Assembly: GCF_029227915.1 (NCBI RefSeq)
Contig: NC_079881.1
Coordinates: 19,381,501-19,445,500 of the forward strand
Direction: 5' to 3'
From: Hydractinia symbiolongicarpus
Taxonomy: Eukaryota > Cnidaria > Hydrozoa > Anthoathecata > Hydractiniidae
Length of the DNA stretch: 64,000 nt
Numbering within the stretch: position 1 is the first letter of the stretch; each line of letters starts with the position of its first letter. The notes under the pieces were generated by a model. It did not search any database and was not told where the DNA came from. It was given only the letters and a program-made list of their open reading frames with translations. Positions 21,420 to 33,307 of this stretch are shown piece by piece. The position numbers were made by a program, and so were the translations under genes.

Positions 21420-21931
21420 TCCTAAGACTCCAATAAAACATAGAAAAGTATGGAAAGCTCCATTTTTCTAGTTTTTCGCCCATCGGCTGCGCGTAGAAAA
21501 TTACCAACTTTAGGACTGGCCTTAACTTGCCCGAGCACCGGTTTGTTTTTTGCAACATATCTGTACGCTGCCACATAACCGCAATGCTGCGATGAAAAAT
21601 GCAAAACAAGGTGGTGTTTGTTCCAAACACTGTTCTTTATAGGGTTCCACCTTCGAGTGCCATTGAACTTAACGCACATATGAAAATGCTTTCCCCGTTA
21701 GCGTGATCTTCTATACAACATGCCCACTGCTCAACACAGCGGTTGCTGGCCCCGTTGTGAAATGCCTTAAGAATTATCTCGGAGAAACGCTGAGTGTTGG
21801 GGACCTTTTCCATGTCTGCTTGTGAATATGTTATCAAATAAGCTCTTCTATTGTCACGATTCGATAAACTTTGTGTAAAGTCCAATTTTTCAAAACTGTT
21901 GTCGGCGCTTATGTCTATGAAACTTTTAAAA
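21420..21931 (-). pseudogene. HUH (rolling-circle Rep) endonuclease domain, one frameshift
   Basis: The minus-strand frame opens after a possible acceptor (TTTTCAG at about 21932) and reads RAYLITYSQADMEKV, then SNRCVEQWACCIEDH. After a one-base frame change at a GGGG run near 21690 it continues with HFHMCVKF, the His-hydrophobic-His pair (HUH motif), and then YVAAYRYVAKNK, carrying candidate catalytic Tyr and Lys (YxxxK-type motif III). Spacing between HUH and Tyr motifs is about 50 residues, as in single-Tyr Reps. HUH nucleases nick DNA and start rolling-circle or hairpin replication. The C-terminal edge would join naturally to the start of the SF3 frame at 17547, so this is probably the 5' exon of one Rep gene separated by copy Q. 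I give no joined sequence. Confidence 0.7.
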
Positions 21932-22326
21932 CTGAAAACAGAAGGCGTGCGTTTGTATATAAATTTCTTGTAGTTTATATCATTATTTGCAGTTTTTTTT
22001 ATTTAGGCTAGCTTATGTTGATTTAAAGGGAGCACACTTTAGCCTCCAACTTGTAAAAATATGTATTATGTAGCTCAGAAACTCAACTTGTATCAATCAC
22101 ACAGTAAACTCTACCATTACTGTTTGTTTACATTTCCTTCCTCATGTAAAAGTACTGAATTTTGAATGAAAGATGGCTACCAAGCACATGGCCACATGGG
22201 CTAGCTGTTTGATACAAGATGTGTAGGAGCAGTCTTATTTAAAGTATGTTAAGACTTGTTTTATTTTTGAACTGTTTTGAACCTGGTTAGGAAACCTCTG
22301 TTCAATTTTTTTTTCCAATTTTTAGA

Positions 22327-22518
22327 CAATCCCAGACAAAATAAGTGGCAAAATGTCATTTTTCCAGTGAAAATTCAGTGTACCCCCCTTCCCCCAATAT
22401 CAGAGTTGATTTAGGCCTTGTTTTGTGCCCTGACGCATAGAAGCAACACTGATATGGGGGAGGGGGGTGAGAGAAACAGTATTTTGTGAAAATTGCCACT
22501 ATATTTTGTCTGGGATTG
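22327..22518 (+). repeat. TIR element copy 2 (MITE-like)
   Basis: 192 bp. TIRs extend to about 25 bp (CAATCCCAGACAAAATA...GTGGCAA). Internal sequence (TTTAGGCCTTGTTTTGTGCC, CTGACGCATAGAAGCAACAC) is nearly identical to copy 1. Confidence 0.85.
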
Positions 22519-22770
22519 TAGTTCCTGCTGAAGACTGTTCGCAGACCTTAGGAATATGGCTCAAAACCCTTGTACCTTTTTCAGAAGTCCTGTCCTGCTC
22601 TTTGTTTGTTAACTAAATTTTTGTTCGTATGTGACAATTATCTTCTTGGAAAAAGAAAGAAATTTTGTCTTTTTGGGAGCACATTCTTTAGAGGAGAAAA
22701 ACCTCTTGACTTTAAATCTAAGACTTCACTGGTCGTGTTTATCATTGTGCTTGCCCTTTGTAATTTTCAT
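22519..22770 (+). repeat. Right half of the split retrotransposon 3' UTR (family X)
   Basis: It begins TAGTTCCTGCTGAAGACTGT, matching 5398 onward, and contains AGAAGTCCTGTCCT, TTTAGAGGAGAAAAACCTCT (the conserved hairpin) and the TTTATCATTGTGC tail. Together with 14236-14365 it makes one 3' UTR. Confidence 0.8.
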
Positions 22771-23079
22771 TCTTACTCTTCTAAAAACAAGCAGAGAAAT
22801 TCTGTCTTTAGCTTTAGTAAATTCAATAGAATGACGTTAAAGCTTTTTTTTTAATAAATTGCAGTAAAATTTGAACAAAATATATAAATATATATATAAC
22901 AATTATGAAACTTCATGGAACTTGTCTTAAAACGCATTTATAGCTTGTTCATGGCAAGTTTAAATTCATACTCACTAAAAGTGTAATAGCGACCTATAGA
23001 AGCAGTGTTTGGTGGTAAGAAATTTTGTAAGATATCTTGAATTGCAATCAAAATTTGTCATTTCTTAAAGGCTAAATTT

Positions 23080-24390
23080 ACTGTTTATTCCAGTTCTTAG
23101 GGTGTATAAATCTCATCATAACATTATTGTGCTCCTTTAAGACGTACTCAGCAACTTCAATAAACCAATCCCTGTCATGCATGCAGGCATAAAAAAACCC
23201 AGGGGAAACACTATCAAAATTACTAATTTCATTAATTCTTTGCTGAATATCAGTGTTGAAACTTTGCTGATTTGCATTGACCCTTGCGTAGAAATGAAGC
23301 AATGGTTCGATCTTGCACCTTTGACAGTTCCAAAAGATAAAAAGCGCCCTTCCGGTGACTTTTCTACAATCTGAGTTTCATCTGTAGAGACAAAGTAACT
23401 GACAAAGCCAGTAATATATGTTTCTCCAAAGGTGAAAAACTGACGTAGTGTTAAGATTTGATCTTTTAAATTTCAGTGTCCCTCCAACTCTATCACAAGC
23501 ATTCTTTTCATGAGATGTGGCGAAATTACCACTCTGCATCGATCCCAAAATTTTCTTTGTGGTCACATAAATTAACAAAGTTTTCAAAATTTTTGTATTG
23601 TACAGAGTACATTCATCACTGAAATAAAATATTTTTGCGATGAACGGTAACAAAAAAAGTGTATACAGTCAAAGTATCATGAAATAGACAATCACTAATC
23701 ATGGCCATATAAAATGGTTTGTATTTCCATCACATGGATCCTTGTAATAAACAACAACAGGGTGGATGGTTACCTGACTGTTATTTCAGTGGATACTCTC
23801 TTCCGCATCCTGAACAATTAATGAGTAATTTTCTGCAAAATCTAAAACAACAACTGCCTCACAAAGGTCAATGTCCTCTTTTTCTGTTTAAAAAAGCGTG
23901 ATGGATGCTGAGCTATAAAGTGGTACTCTGTTAACTTTACATACTTGTTTGCAAGCATATCAACAAAGTCATCCTCATCCAATTCAACATCCTCAAAGTA
24001 CTCCTATCAATACTTTGTCGTTGTTTAAATTCTATGCCTGTTTTCATTTCAATGTTATTTTTATTAATTTTTTTTATAAATAATTCACATTAATGCTTAG
24101 GCAGTTATCACAGTGGCGGAACATTCACTCTTCATTGCTAAAATCAGAAACTGTCAGAGACATTAGATCTTTGTAGTCAACAGCTGGAAAAAGAACAGAT
24201 GCCATCAATTTAACATTCTGATGGTGAGTGCAAACACATACTGAGTGCGTTTCTGGCCGTCTAGCAAGTACACAGTAATTTTGTTGCTTCTCTGTAATCA
24301 TCCCCGCCAATTTATTTGAACTGACACACTTTGAGTTACAAATAAAACAGTATATGTATAACATAAATAGACCTTTAAAACAGTGCAAGC
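23080..24390 (-). pseudogene. Gene R: decayed multi-exon uncharacterised cnidarian-type gene
   Basis: Minus-strand pieces in order: HSVCVCTHHQNVKLMASVLF (24200-24260); an EDVELDEDDFVDMLANKY-type acidic stretch and DLCEAVVVLDFAENYSLIVQ with ESIHW, then a stop, then VTIHPVVVYYKDPCDG (about 23990-23720); FSDECTLYNTKILK and FATSHEKNACDRVGGTLK (23653-23460); FFYACMHDRDWFIEVAEYV (23302-23080). I remember this block order from proteins repeated in hydrozoan genomes, with an (S/G)HGKxxCDGxGGTxKR box; the function is unknown and may be transposase-related. In-frame stops and frame changes mark it as a pseudogene. Confidence 0.5.
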
Positions 24391-24806
24391 CTAAATGAAG
24401 CTGGTAATGAGTTTACAAATAACTTGGATTTTTATTCTTAAGACGCAAACAATTTTGAAGTTTTATTACCATCGTTTTCTTCTTTTGTAATATTCTCGAC
24501 TTCACCCAGTTGCTCAACTGTGTCGATGGTGGAGATGGCTCAAAATGGAGCGTCATTAAAAATTGGTTGCTGGATAAGCTTTTGGTCCAGTTTAACAAAG
24601 AATGTTAAAATGTGAGAAATTGATTTCTATTGATTATATAAACCTAGCACAGTTTCTATAAAAACAATGTTAAAAATTTGATTCATCTTTTCAATGTACG
24701 AATAAAAACATAAAAATAAACATAAACTTTGCGAATATACCTGGATTGAACAAACTTTCTTTTCAGTGAAATATTTGGTGGTGATGACAATTGTGGTGGT
24801 GATGGA

Positions 24807-24840
24807 GGTGGAGAGTCTGGTCATTACCAGACTCTCCACC
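24807..24840. repeat. 15-bp inverted repeat hairpin, 4-nt loop
   Basis: GGTGGAGAGTCTGGT, loop CATT, then its exact reverse complement. It is adjacent to a GGTGGTGATGA-type purine-rich run. Confidence 0.9.
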
Positions 24841-25579
24841 TATGGCATGGCAGCCTATATTGTTAAACATAGAGGACTCTGTAATAATAATTTCTGCTCC
24901 TGTACAATAGTAGATGATGATTTGTTTAGAAACAGAAATGATGAAATTTTGCCATTTAAATATAAATTGATTAGTGATGCCAATTTTTAAGAGTTTATCT
25001 TTTTCACCAAACAAAATCAATAATATATAAAAGAAATGAGATGCCAAATAGTTTATTTTAAAATTTTGAAAAGTATAATTCTATAAATGTATACCTTTTT
25101 TAAAATGCTATGTCATCTTCACTCTCTACTGCTCCCTGTGTTTTGACAAATATCTTCTTTACTTAATTCAATGAAATTACTTTTCAATAATTTGCACTAG
25201 TATTTTATAAAACTAACTGTCTGATGCGGATATAATATATCGATTTGTATTTTGTGTAAATTTGTTTTAAATTTCTTTGTTTATAAGATGTATGTGTCAC
25301 TTGGACATAAGGTTTAGGATCTTACATTGATACTTACCATCTGCATTACCTAGTATCCAAGCAACCACTGACTTATTAACATAGAATTGGACAACATTTA
25401 CAATGTGGGAAATTATACAACCTGTAGTTGTTAATTAACTTTGGCCAGTACAAAATATTTTCAATCACCCAATTTGATGACACAGTTGACATTTGCTTTT
25501 AACCATTTTCCAAATATTTGATGCAGCTTTAACTCATTCTAAGCTTACTATTCTGTGAATAAAGCCTTTCAGTTAACTT

Positions 25580-27004
25580 TTTACTATCTGACTGAAAAAC
25601 TGAACAGATCAAATATGATTACTTTGATTGATTTATATTGAGTCACTACTTTGCAACAACAAAGACCACTGTAAATTATATATAATATATTTAAGCAATG
25701 TGGGTAAATTTTATTGCTTCTTAACAATCCATCCAAAGTCGGATTAATTACCTTGGGTACAACACATGTTTTCACTCTTCCTTCAATACGAGGTGGATAT
25801 TGTCATTTCGCGGAAGAAGACATTCCTTTTTTTGAAGACTCATCTATTGCCCTGCAGATTCTTGCCAACCAGTCCGCCCTCCAATCTGGAATGTGTAATT
25901 AAAACACTTGGTGGCCATTCTCGTCTTCGGCTTCGCTTTCAAAGGAGAGGTGCTTTAATTGTATCAGGTCGAGATACTTTTTACGTTTTCCTTCTGACAA
26001 CAATTTATTTGTAGCCACGGTCTTTTTTCGACGTTTTAGTTTTCAAATTTCATAATTTAGGTATCAAAAAGGTTTTTAAAGATTATAATATATTTTATAT
26101 ATACAATAAGGTAAGGTTCCAGTGAAAATAATTTTCACACACATAGCTAACTATATACTTACGTCATGTATTGAGCAAAGTTCCAACTTCCTTTATTTAG
26201 TTTCCCTCCCGTAATATATCTACACTTCCAATATAGTAAAATTAGATGAAATGTGTATAAAAACTAACTGGATTTTTTGACAATTTTTGTGACAGTGGTT
26301 TTCCCAGATCCCTTACGCAAATCAACACGCGAAAAATGCAGGTGGCGTCATAGACCAGTTCATTTAAAATTGTATTTCTAGGTGGAGGCATCTTATAATT
26401 TTGAAATTAAATTATGGTTTGTATTTAGTCAAGATTTAGAACAAGTCTGCATATTGCCTGTTGATTTTCTTGGCGTGCACAAGAATCCTGTCGAAACGTA
26501 AATATTGAAAGTTGTATATATGATAGGAAATATTCTGGCTTTTTGGTAAATATTGTATATGTATACTACCTTTAACTTTATTGGGTATATCAAGTTTCTT
26601 TGGGCGTTGTTGATTTTGCTTTTCTCGTAAAATATGTAAATCGTTTTTTAAACTTGCAACTTCTAATTTTGTGGTTCTTTAAGAGTATTTTGGAGCACTC
26701 TACTTGGCGAATCTGAAGAATTAAATTACAAACAGTATTACCAACACATGACAATTATATTTGTTATATATATTTAAAACATTGAGCCAACACATACTCT
26801 TAGAAAAAAATGGGGGAAAAGCTCACCTAAATGTGCAGATAAAACCGTTGATTCGTCAGAAAAATTAGCAGATGCCAAACCAGAATCGTCAGCTTTTCGA
26901 GAGTTAACCCTTTTGGCGTAGAAGTAAGAGTGCTTATGTTGAAAAGAGAAGACATTTTGTGAAAAATTTAGGACAAGCAATTTTTTATGGTAATGTGTGC
27001 ACAA
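25580..27004 (-). pseudogene. Gene S: decayed spliced gene with coiled coil and acidic segment
   Basis: Minus-strand blocks: 27004-26830 (KHSYFYAKRVNSRKADDSGL then SDESTVLSAHLG with a GTGAGC donor); about 26714-26570 after a TTCAG acceptor (KLEVASLKNDLHILREKQNQ, coiled-coil; donor GTAGTA); 26050-25925 (TNKLLSEGKRKKYLDLIQLK, LSFESEAEDENGHQVF); 25900-25735 (WRADWLARICRAIDESSKKG, PPRIEGRVKTCVVPK, donor GTAATT). In-frame TAA and TGA codons at about 25900 and 25800 show decay. I recall the LSFESEAEDENG-type segment from uncharacterised cnidarian proteins; function unknown. Confidence 0.4.
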
Positions 27005-27856
27005 AACGTTTTTCTGGCTCCAATGAAAGGAAATGGAAGAAGGCGCGATTTTAGTTAGAATTAATCAGATATTTTGTTTAAATTCTAACCGTTCATTAAC
27101 CACCCTTATTATTTTTTCTTTCCAAGATACATATTTTAGCTCGGTGAAAAGGGGCCACACTATCTGACCCTGGCAAATCCGATTCAATAGGGCGGAAAAA
27201 TCTGCGAGAGGCATTTATCTAACATCAAACGTTGTGGAAGAAAGGAAAATGTCTTCAAAATGTCACAGATAATTTTGTATTGTATGCGAAGAATCTTTTA
27301 ATTCAAAATATTTTTCACAATATAAATGTACAGTATCATTTTTCGGAGGTACTAATAAAGTCACATTCCTAGTGGAAACTAAAGTGAGCGAAGCAACATC
27401 ATCAAACCTGTAGAATATGGAGAACACTGAGGAGGAAAGTGGGACAAAAGAAGATAATAATAATACGAATACAGAGAACAGTGCTGATTAAGAAATAGGT
27501 AAATGTATTTTTTACATAGCTAATTTCGCATTTACCTAGTTAGATAGAGACAAAAAAAATCTTTTGTATCACTTTGTCTGACTATTCTGTAAATGTGTTG
27601 GGGGTCTTAGAAGTTCTGCGTAGAATATTTTTCCATGATGAAAAACGGACATCCTGGCCTTCGCATTTTTTCGTTCTATTTAGCTAAATAAGTTCCTGTT
27701 TTGACTAATTTTGACTCTCCATCATCATTTATTTAGAAATCGGAATTACATTCCGGGCGCTTCGCGCGCTTATTTTATTCTTCAATCTTTTTTCGTAAAA
27801 TCTCTCTCAATGTAACCTTAAATGTTCAACTCAGAACACCCTCATGATGAACGGCT

Positions 27857-28156
27857 TCAGGTCTCTGCGTTTCCCAAATACCCTCTTTGCAGAATGTCAT
27901 CCTTGGACAAACCTGCCATGAATGCTTTGGAAGATAAATCAGATCGTGTTAAATGCCCCTTACATTTAGATAAATCTAACCCTGACAAAAAGAGTACTTG
28001 TTTGAACCATTTAGAAGTAGTAGAGCTAGAAACAACTTTGTGTGGTTTTATATGACTTATTAATAACTCTCCTAATTTCAATTCTTTTAGCATAACAGTC
28101 CATAGTTGACCACACACAGACAGACTGGTCCTTATATTTGGTGAGAAATAATACAA
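27857..28156 (-). pseudogene. Tyrosine recombinase, C-terminal part (DIRS)
   Basis: It contains SHIKPHKVVSSSTTSKWFKQ, LSGLDLSKCKGHLTRSDLSS and DDILQRGYL. The GHxTRS box corresponds to the HxxR motif of DIRS recombinases (usually followed by a W/H and the catalytic Tyr). The Tyr region is lost or shifted. Confidence 0.65.
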
Positions 28157-28993
28157 GGTGACTTTGTCCTTTACCCTGACTTTAGTAACATCGTTATCTT
28201 TAAAGTAAGCTGGTTATCAGATAACTGTTCATTTGAGGGCAAGATTTTTAAAAAAATTAAGAACTTTTCCCACATTCAAAACAAATTATTCATAACGTGG
28301 TTGGTGTAGTCTTTTATATACAGACAGTTTCATTTTTATTTTTTCCATTTATTGACTTATCATAAGCAAAAATTGCTGACCTATATTTATTGATAGTGCT
28401 ATATTCAAGACTCTGATCCAAAAGCTCTATTAAAATATCAAGTACATAGTTCATATCACACAAAATGGGATTATTTGTTGTTGATTACACGAGCGTACCC
28501 ACTAACCCCAGGATGACGGTAATTATTGATTAGGCCTTGTCGTCTGTAATTAGAGATAAGTCCTGCACCTTTTTCTAAAATTCCTTTTGATTTGAGAGAT
28601 TTCCGCAAACCTTTAATGCCACTAGCTGTAAAGTTCTGTTGTGAATTAGAGGATGTACTTTCAAATTAGGTTCTAATGTCAGAATTTGTTGACTTGGTAA
28701 TAAAATTAGATAATGAATGCTCATTTGCAACAATATTTGAAACCAAGTCTGTGTTTGCCAGAGAGGTCATGGTCACTTTGTCCTCCATAACTTTTTGGAG
28801 TAATCTACCTATCATCACAAAAAGAGGTAATGCATAAAGAAACATTCTGGTTCAATTTTGTTGCCCCGCATCTACCATGCAACTTCCTGGTTCTAGTTTC
28901 CAAGATACTTCTTCCACATACTGTGGAAGTTTGTGTGACAGCCTTGGTGCAAACAGATTAACATGAGGTTGCCCCAGATGATTGCAGATCAGC

Positions 28994-29756
28994 TTAAATA
29001 TACCCCTCCCCCCGCGCTCCAGCCTTTTTTTGACGCATATGTTTAAATTTTCCAACCTGGCTGACGTTGAAAAAGGGTCTTTCTACTTGAGTTAGAGTTA
29101 GAACAGATTTTGTCACATTGATTACGAAACCTAAATTATGCATTACATAGATCAGTGTGTCCCTGTATTGAATGCACTCCTCGAACGACCTTCCCAAAAT
29201 TGGGAAATCGTCTAGATATACTATAACCCGTATGTTCAGCCTTCTTAGAAAAGCAATTGGGACTTTCATTAACTTGGTAAAAATTCTTGGTGCCGAGCCC
29301 AGTCCAAAACAAAGACAGAGGAATTCGTACATGTTCCTGATCAATAGAACGAACGTATTCTCTCGAATGTTGACGCAGAGTGACACAAAAAGATGCATCC
29401 TTTAGGTCGATTTTGCACATTCGTGCGTTTCCAAAATCTTCTTTAAAAAAAAGTCCCTTCATCTTGAAATGCTGATAGGGATAAACTTGTTTAGATTCCT
29501 TAGGTTTATAACTGGACGATGCCCTCCATCTTTTTAGTTCACTTTCTGAATTGCAGACACTTTTGTCATTTCGGTTACTTCTTATTGAATGAATTCCCTT
29601 GTTTCCACACTTGACTGTAGAATTGATGTCAAACAAGTTTGATAAGTTTAATAAGGTGGACTCAAAAAAGTGTTTTAATAGAGTTTGAATATGTTCAAAA
29701 TTTCTTTGTCCTTTGTTAGTAACTTCCGGTTTTTCTGGAAATGTTTTAGTCTGCAT
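28994..29756 (-). pseudogene. DIRS-type reverse transcriptase
   Basis: It reads FLCLCFGLGSAPRIFTKLMK then RVIVYLDDFPILG, followed by LGFVINVTKSVLTLTQ. FGL.SAP.xF.K and YLDD with the following GF.IN..KS are the palm and finger motifs of DIRS/Ngaro-like RTs. Two overlapping frames must be combined (frame changes near 29380 and 29140). It lies upstream of the recombinase relic at 27857-28156. Confidence 0.75.
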
Positions 29757-31341
29757 ACAAGCGGAAACATTGTTTTGTTCGGTGAGAATAACCCTCTTTC
29801 TGCCGGGTGAACACTGGTAGATAATTTTCCTTTACCACGGAGACAAAAGTGCTTACTTTGTTGCTTTAAAGCACCTCTGTTTGGTTTGTACCTACCATCA
29901 TGTTGAAATCTTGCTCCGCAACCTTGACCTCGATTACTTCTGATGGGTAAAATCCTCTTTTGCTGTAGCCATACCTTTTGTTGTAGCCAAAACTTCTGTT
30001 GGGTGAGAGTCCTCTACTCCTAAACAAATTCAGTGAAATATATTTTCATGATTGTCCCTTGTCACATGTTGTCGTTGAGGACTAGAGGCTCTGTGAAAAG
30101 GGACGTTTTTAATTAAACCCTCTAAATACTTCCATTGACTTGCTTTTGCTTTCAGAAGCTTTAACAATATCTTGTTCAAAGGAATCACCAAATAAAAACT
30201 TATCGTCTGTTTGTAAAACCTCCGCTTTTTTCTGAAGCATGGTTTTAACTTTTCTGACATCACCACCTAATAGTGTTTTTAAAATATTACTTCTTCGTAT
30301 GTAGGACAGACCAAAAACGCTTGGCCTATGCGCATTATGATCTATTCAATTTAAGTAATTATATAATCTACATTAAAAGTTAAATTCTCCTACGATTCTT
30401 GTTTATTTTAAAAATTTGAAATACACCTTCACAGGTACGACACAGCTCCCATTACATTTGCTATTTTTTCCTGTTTTTTTTTTTTAAAGTTGAGTCCTGA
30501 TTTAATACATAATTTTCTCCTGATTCTTTCAGTAATTCCTTAATAAAGATATCTATTTTTTTTGCCCATTTGTAGGTTTGCAGGTATAAGATTATTATCC
30601 ATAACCTCTTCCTTGACTTCTTTATCAGGAATGCAAACTGAAAATAAATTTGTTTACATATGATGCCATATCTTCTGGCAGCCCCCGTGAGTGGTATTTT
30701 GGGCGCTTAGAAGGAGCTTCATAGTCCTCTTCGTCATCATCCTGCAAATATTCTTCTCTACCGCATATTACATTGGTTTTTTCGGTAAAGGCTGGTCGCC
30801 TCACTGGTGTTAATACCTGAGGACCCAGCCACTTTATTATCGATGTTTATTGTACCATTGTCCAAATTATTCTCACTATTTGTACTATCGCTAACCTCGT
30901 CCATAACTAATTTGCACGTTAGAGAGTTGTTACCTTGCAGTCTGAACAATAGAACGTTGCTACCTTGCAGTTTCCACGATAGAGAGTTGTTACTGTGCAA
31001 TTTCAAAGTGTTGCGTGGTATAATTTCAGATCGTAGTTCTAAATTGCAAAACAATTTGATAATGTATTTCAATTGTGGTGTGCAGATACCATGATGGCAG
31101 ATAGAAACCACTGTAATATTTTCATATTTCCTTTGCAATTTAAAAGTCTTTTTTCAATGTGAAGTTATTAAAGATTTAAAGATTTAAAACCCAGGAACTT
31201 ATTATGTCATAAGTAAGTTTTGAATAATGCTGACATCACATTTCTACCTAGAATTTAGTATGACATCATTCTTAAACTACATAACTTCAAATGTGTCAAG
31301 ATGTCTTCAAAAGCATACTGCTCAAAAGTGTTGATATTATT

Positions 31342-31885
31342 GAGATAAGTAGTAGGAGTAGTATTTATTTCATGTGAGATAAGTAGTAGGAGTAGTATTT
31401 ATTTCATGTGAGATAAGTAGTAGCAGTAGTATTTATGTCATGTGAGATAAGTAGTAGCAGTAGTATTTATTTCATGTGAGATAAGTAGTAGCAGTAGTAT
31501 TTATTTCATGTGAGATAAGTAGTAGCAGTAGTATTTATTTCATGTGAGATAAGTAGTAGCAGTAGTATTTATTTCATGTGAGATAAGTAGCAGCAGTAGT
31601 ATTTATTTCATGTGAGATAAGTAGTAGTAGTAGTATTTATTTCATGTGAGATAAGTAGTAGGAGTAGTATTTATTTCATGTGAGATAAGTAGTAGCAGTA
31701 GTATTTATTTCATGTGAGATAAGTAGCAGCAGTAGTATTTATTTCATGTGAGATAAGTAGTAGTAGTAGTATTTATTTCATGTGAGATAAGTAGTAGCAG
31801 TAGTATTTATTTCATGTGAGATAAGTAGTAGCAGTAGTATTTATTTCATGTGAGATAAGTAGTAGTAGTAGTATTTATTTCATGT
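31342..31885. repeat. Minisatellite, 34-bp unit x 16
   Basis: The unit GAGATAAGTAGTAGCAGTAG + TATTTATTTCATGT repeats exactly 16 times with constant length. Variation is almost confined to one position of the GTAG(C/G/T)AGTAG core. The next partial unit diverges at 31886. Confidence 0.95.
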
Positions 31886-32020
31886 GAGATAACTAATAAA
31901 TAAATACCTACGGGGAGACCTTCAGCTAGTATAAAATAGTAATGTAGGTGATGACCACCTATATAAGATCAAACAATTGCAATAAGCAATGTGAAACTAC
32001 AAAAAAGAAATTTGGTATTT

Positions 32021-32263
32021 TTATGCAGTGGAGAAACTAGTGTTATAGCAATCCAGAAGATAGGTTTTGCAGACTTTTTTTAGTTGTTTTAGAGTGAGAC
32101 AGGCTAGGTCGTATTGGTAAAAGTGTAGTTGGATATTCTTCCAATTAAGGATAGATTGGTAACGTATAGATTTGAGAGCAAATAAGGTAGTCCTAACAGA
32201 AGGTCTAGCTAGGAGTTTTATGAATTTACTACTTGTTGAATGATCAGATGAATGGTAGACCAA
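32021..32263 (-). pseudogene. LINE pol C-terminal fragment
   Basis: The minus frame reads LARPSVRTTLFALKSIRYQS, ILNWKNIQLHF and LACLTLKQLKKVCKTYLLDC. It resembles, from memory, the extreme C-terminus of retroelement Pol copies frequent in cnidarians (L..KS.RYQS..NWN). No palm motif is attached; the assignment to LINE is tentative. Confidence 0.35.
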
Positions 32264-33307
32264 TTTAAAAGGGCAGAGGGCAGCTTTTTGAAAGCAAAGA
32301 ATTCTACATGGTCTTGAAGTGAGACCCCATACTTGTGGACTTTAAGACATATGAGAAGAAAATGATGCATGGTAAATTAAGAAGAGGAGTTAAAGCTGTT
32401 ATGTTCATTATATTTACAATTATTAAACCGTTCATCTTCAGCATCGACATTCTAAAAAAAGAGGTTTCAATATAAAAGTTAACGTCAAAAGAAATCTGAC
32501 TTCTTCACGCCTCAAACAGAAGGGTATTGTCACTTTGTAATAGAAAAATCTCAGAATTACAGTTTAAACATGACCATGTCCCATCTGAGTTATCCTTGGT
32601 GAGTTTTGCGAAGTCCGTAAATTAAGTAAGTTATAACTTGGATGAACCCAAAGTTTACAAAAATCACAAAAATACAATTAGAATTTGCCCAATCAATTCA
32701 CAGCATGTACCACAAAAAACGTACTCATTCCTAATTTGCGCGATTGAGAGAAAAGCCAAAGAACTTGCATAAATTACTGCATGAGCATCAGACTGATTTT
32801 AACACATCTTCGCGCCATGTTAGAAATCAAGTATAGATCGTGCAAACAAAAATTTCTCCTAGTTAGCAAGTATACTTAAAATATTAGTAAGCGTGGAGAA
32901 TCGAAAAAATTCATACAGCAGCCTTAAAGTCGAAAATTGGAAATAGGCAAGAAAGTTTATCAATGTGATCTATCTTAATTTTTGGATCATTTTTTTAAAC
33001 AACAATGAAGAGATTTCCGTTGATCATCTTCTCTTAATGAAGTCTCTTACATTTTTACCTTCTTGTACGGGGATAGGCTACAAGTAATGAAAATATTTCC
33101 TTTCAGACCAATATTTCGTAATTCCTTTTTAAGTTTTGGAGTTTGAATCTCTCAACTTGATTTTATTTGCATGTAAAAGCAGTTTCATTATCGCTTCCGG
33201 AAATTTCAACACGTACAGCCTTAGCGATCTCAATAACTTCATCTTGAAGCTCATCTTGGTCAATAAAATTAGGTATACCACAAACCTCAACGTTGTTCCG
33301 TCGGAGA

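Larger units (their letters stand above)
14366..22518. mobile_element. 8.15 kb composite block bounded by direct TIR-element copies, TA target duplication
   Basis: The block starts with CAATCCCAGACAAAAT and ends with ATTTTGTCTGGGATTG. It is flanked by TA on both outer sides (14364-14365 and 22519-22520). The uninterrupted site is visible at 5283-5700 (GAAATGTC-TA-GTTTCTG), so the whole 8.15 kb behaves as one insertion with a 2-bp TA duplication, as Tc1/mariner-type enzymes make. Terminal units of 185 and 192 bp are in direct orientation. Inside are a dead Tc1 transposase, an inverted GTCACC array, an SF3 helicase, gene copy Q and a HUH domain. Alternatives: homologous integration of a circle carrying one MITE into a MITE already in the UTR, or unequal exchange. 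The inner edges of the two copies lack TA (GA left, TC right). Confidence 0.65.
27857..30780 (-). mobile_element. DIRS-like tyrosine-recombinase retrotransposon (degenerate)
   Basis: On the minus strand: gag-like pieces (30780-30030: EDYEAPSKRPKYHSRGLPED, KASQWKYLEGLIKN), RT (29756-28994) and a tyrosine recombinase C-terminal part (28156-27857). RT followed by YR, without an aspartic protease or DDE integrase, is the DIRS order. Internal frame changes are numerous. No terminal repeats were found. Confidence 0.65.

Noticed and set aside
31342-31885. CRISPR-like array (regular 34-bp repeats)
   Set aside because: No unique spacers; units are contiguous tandem copies in eukaryotic DNA.
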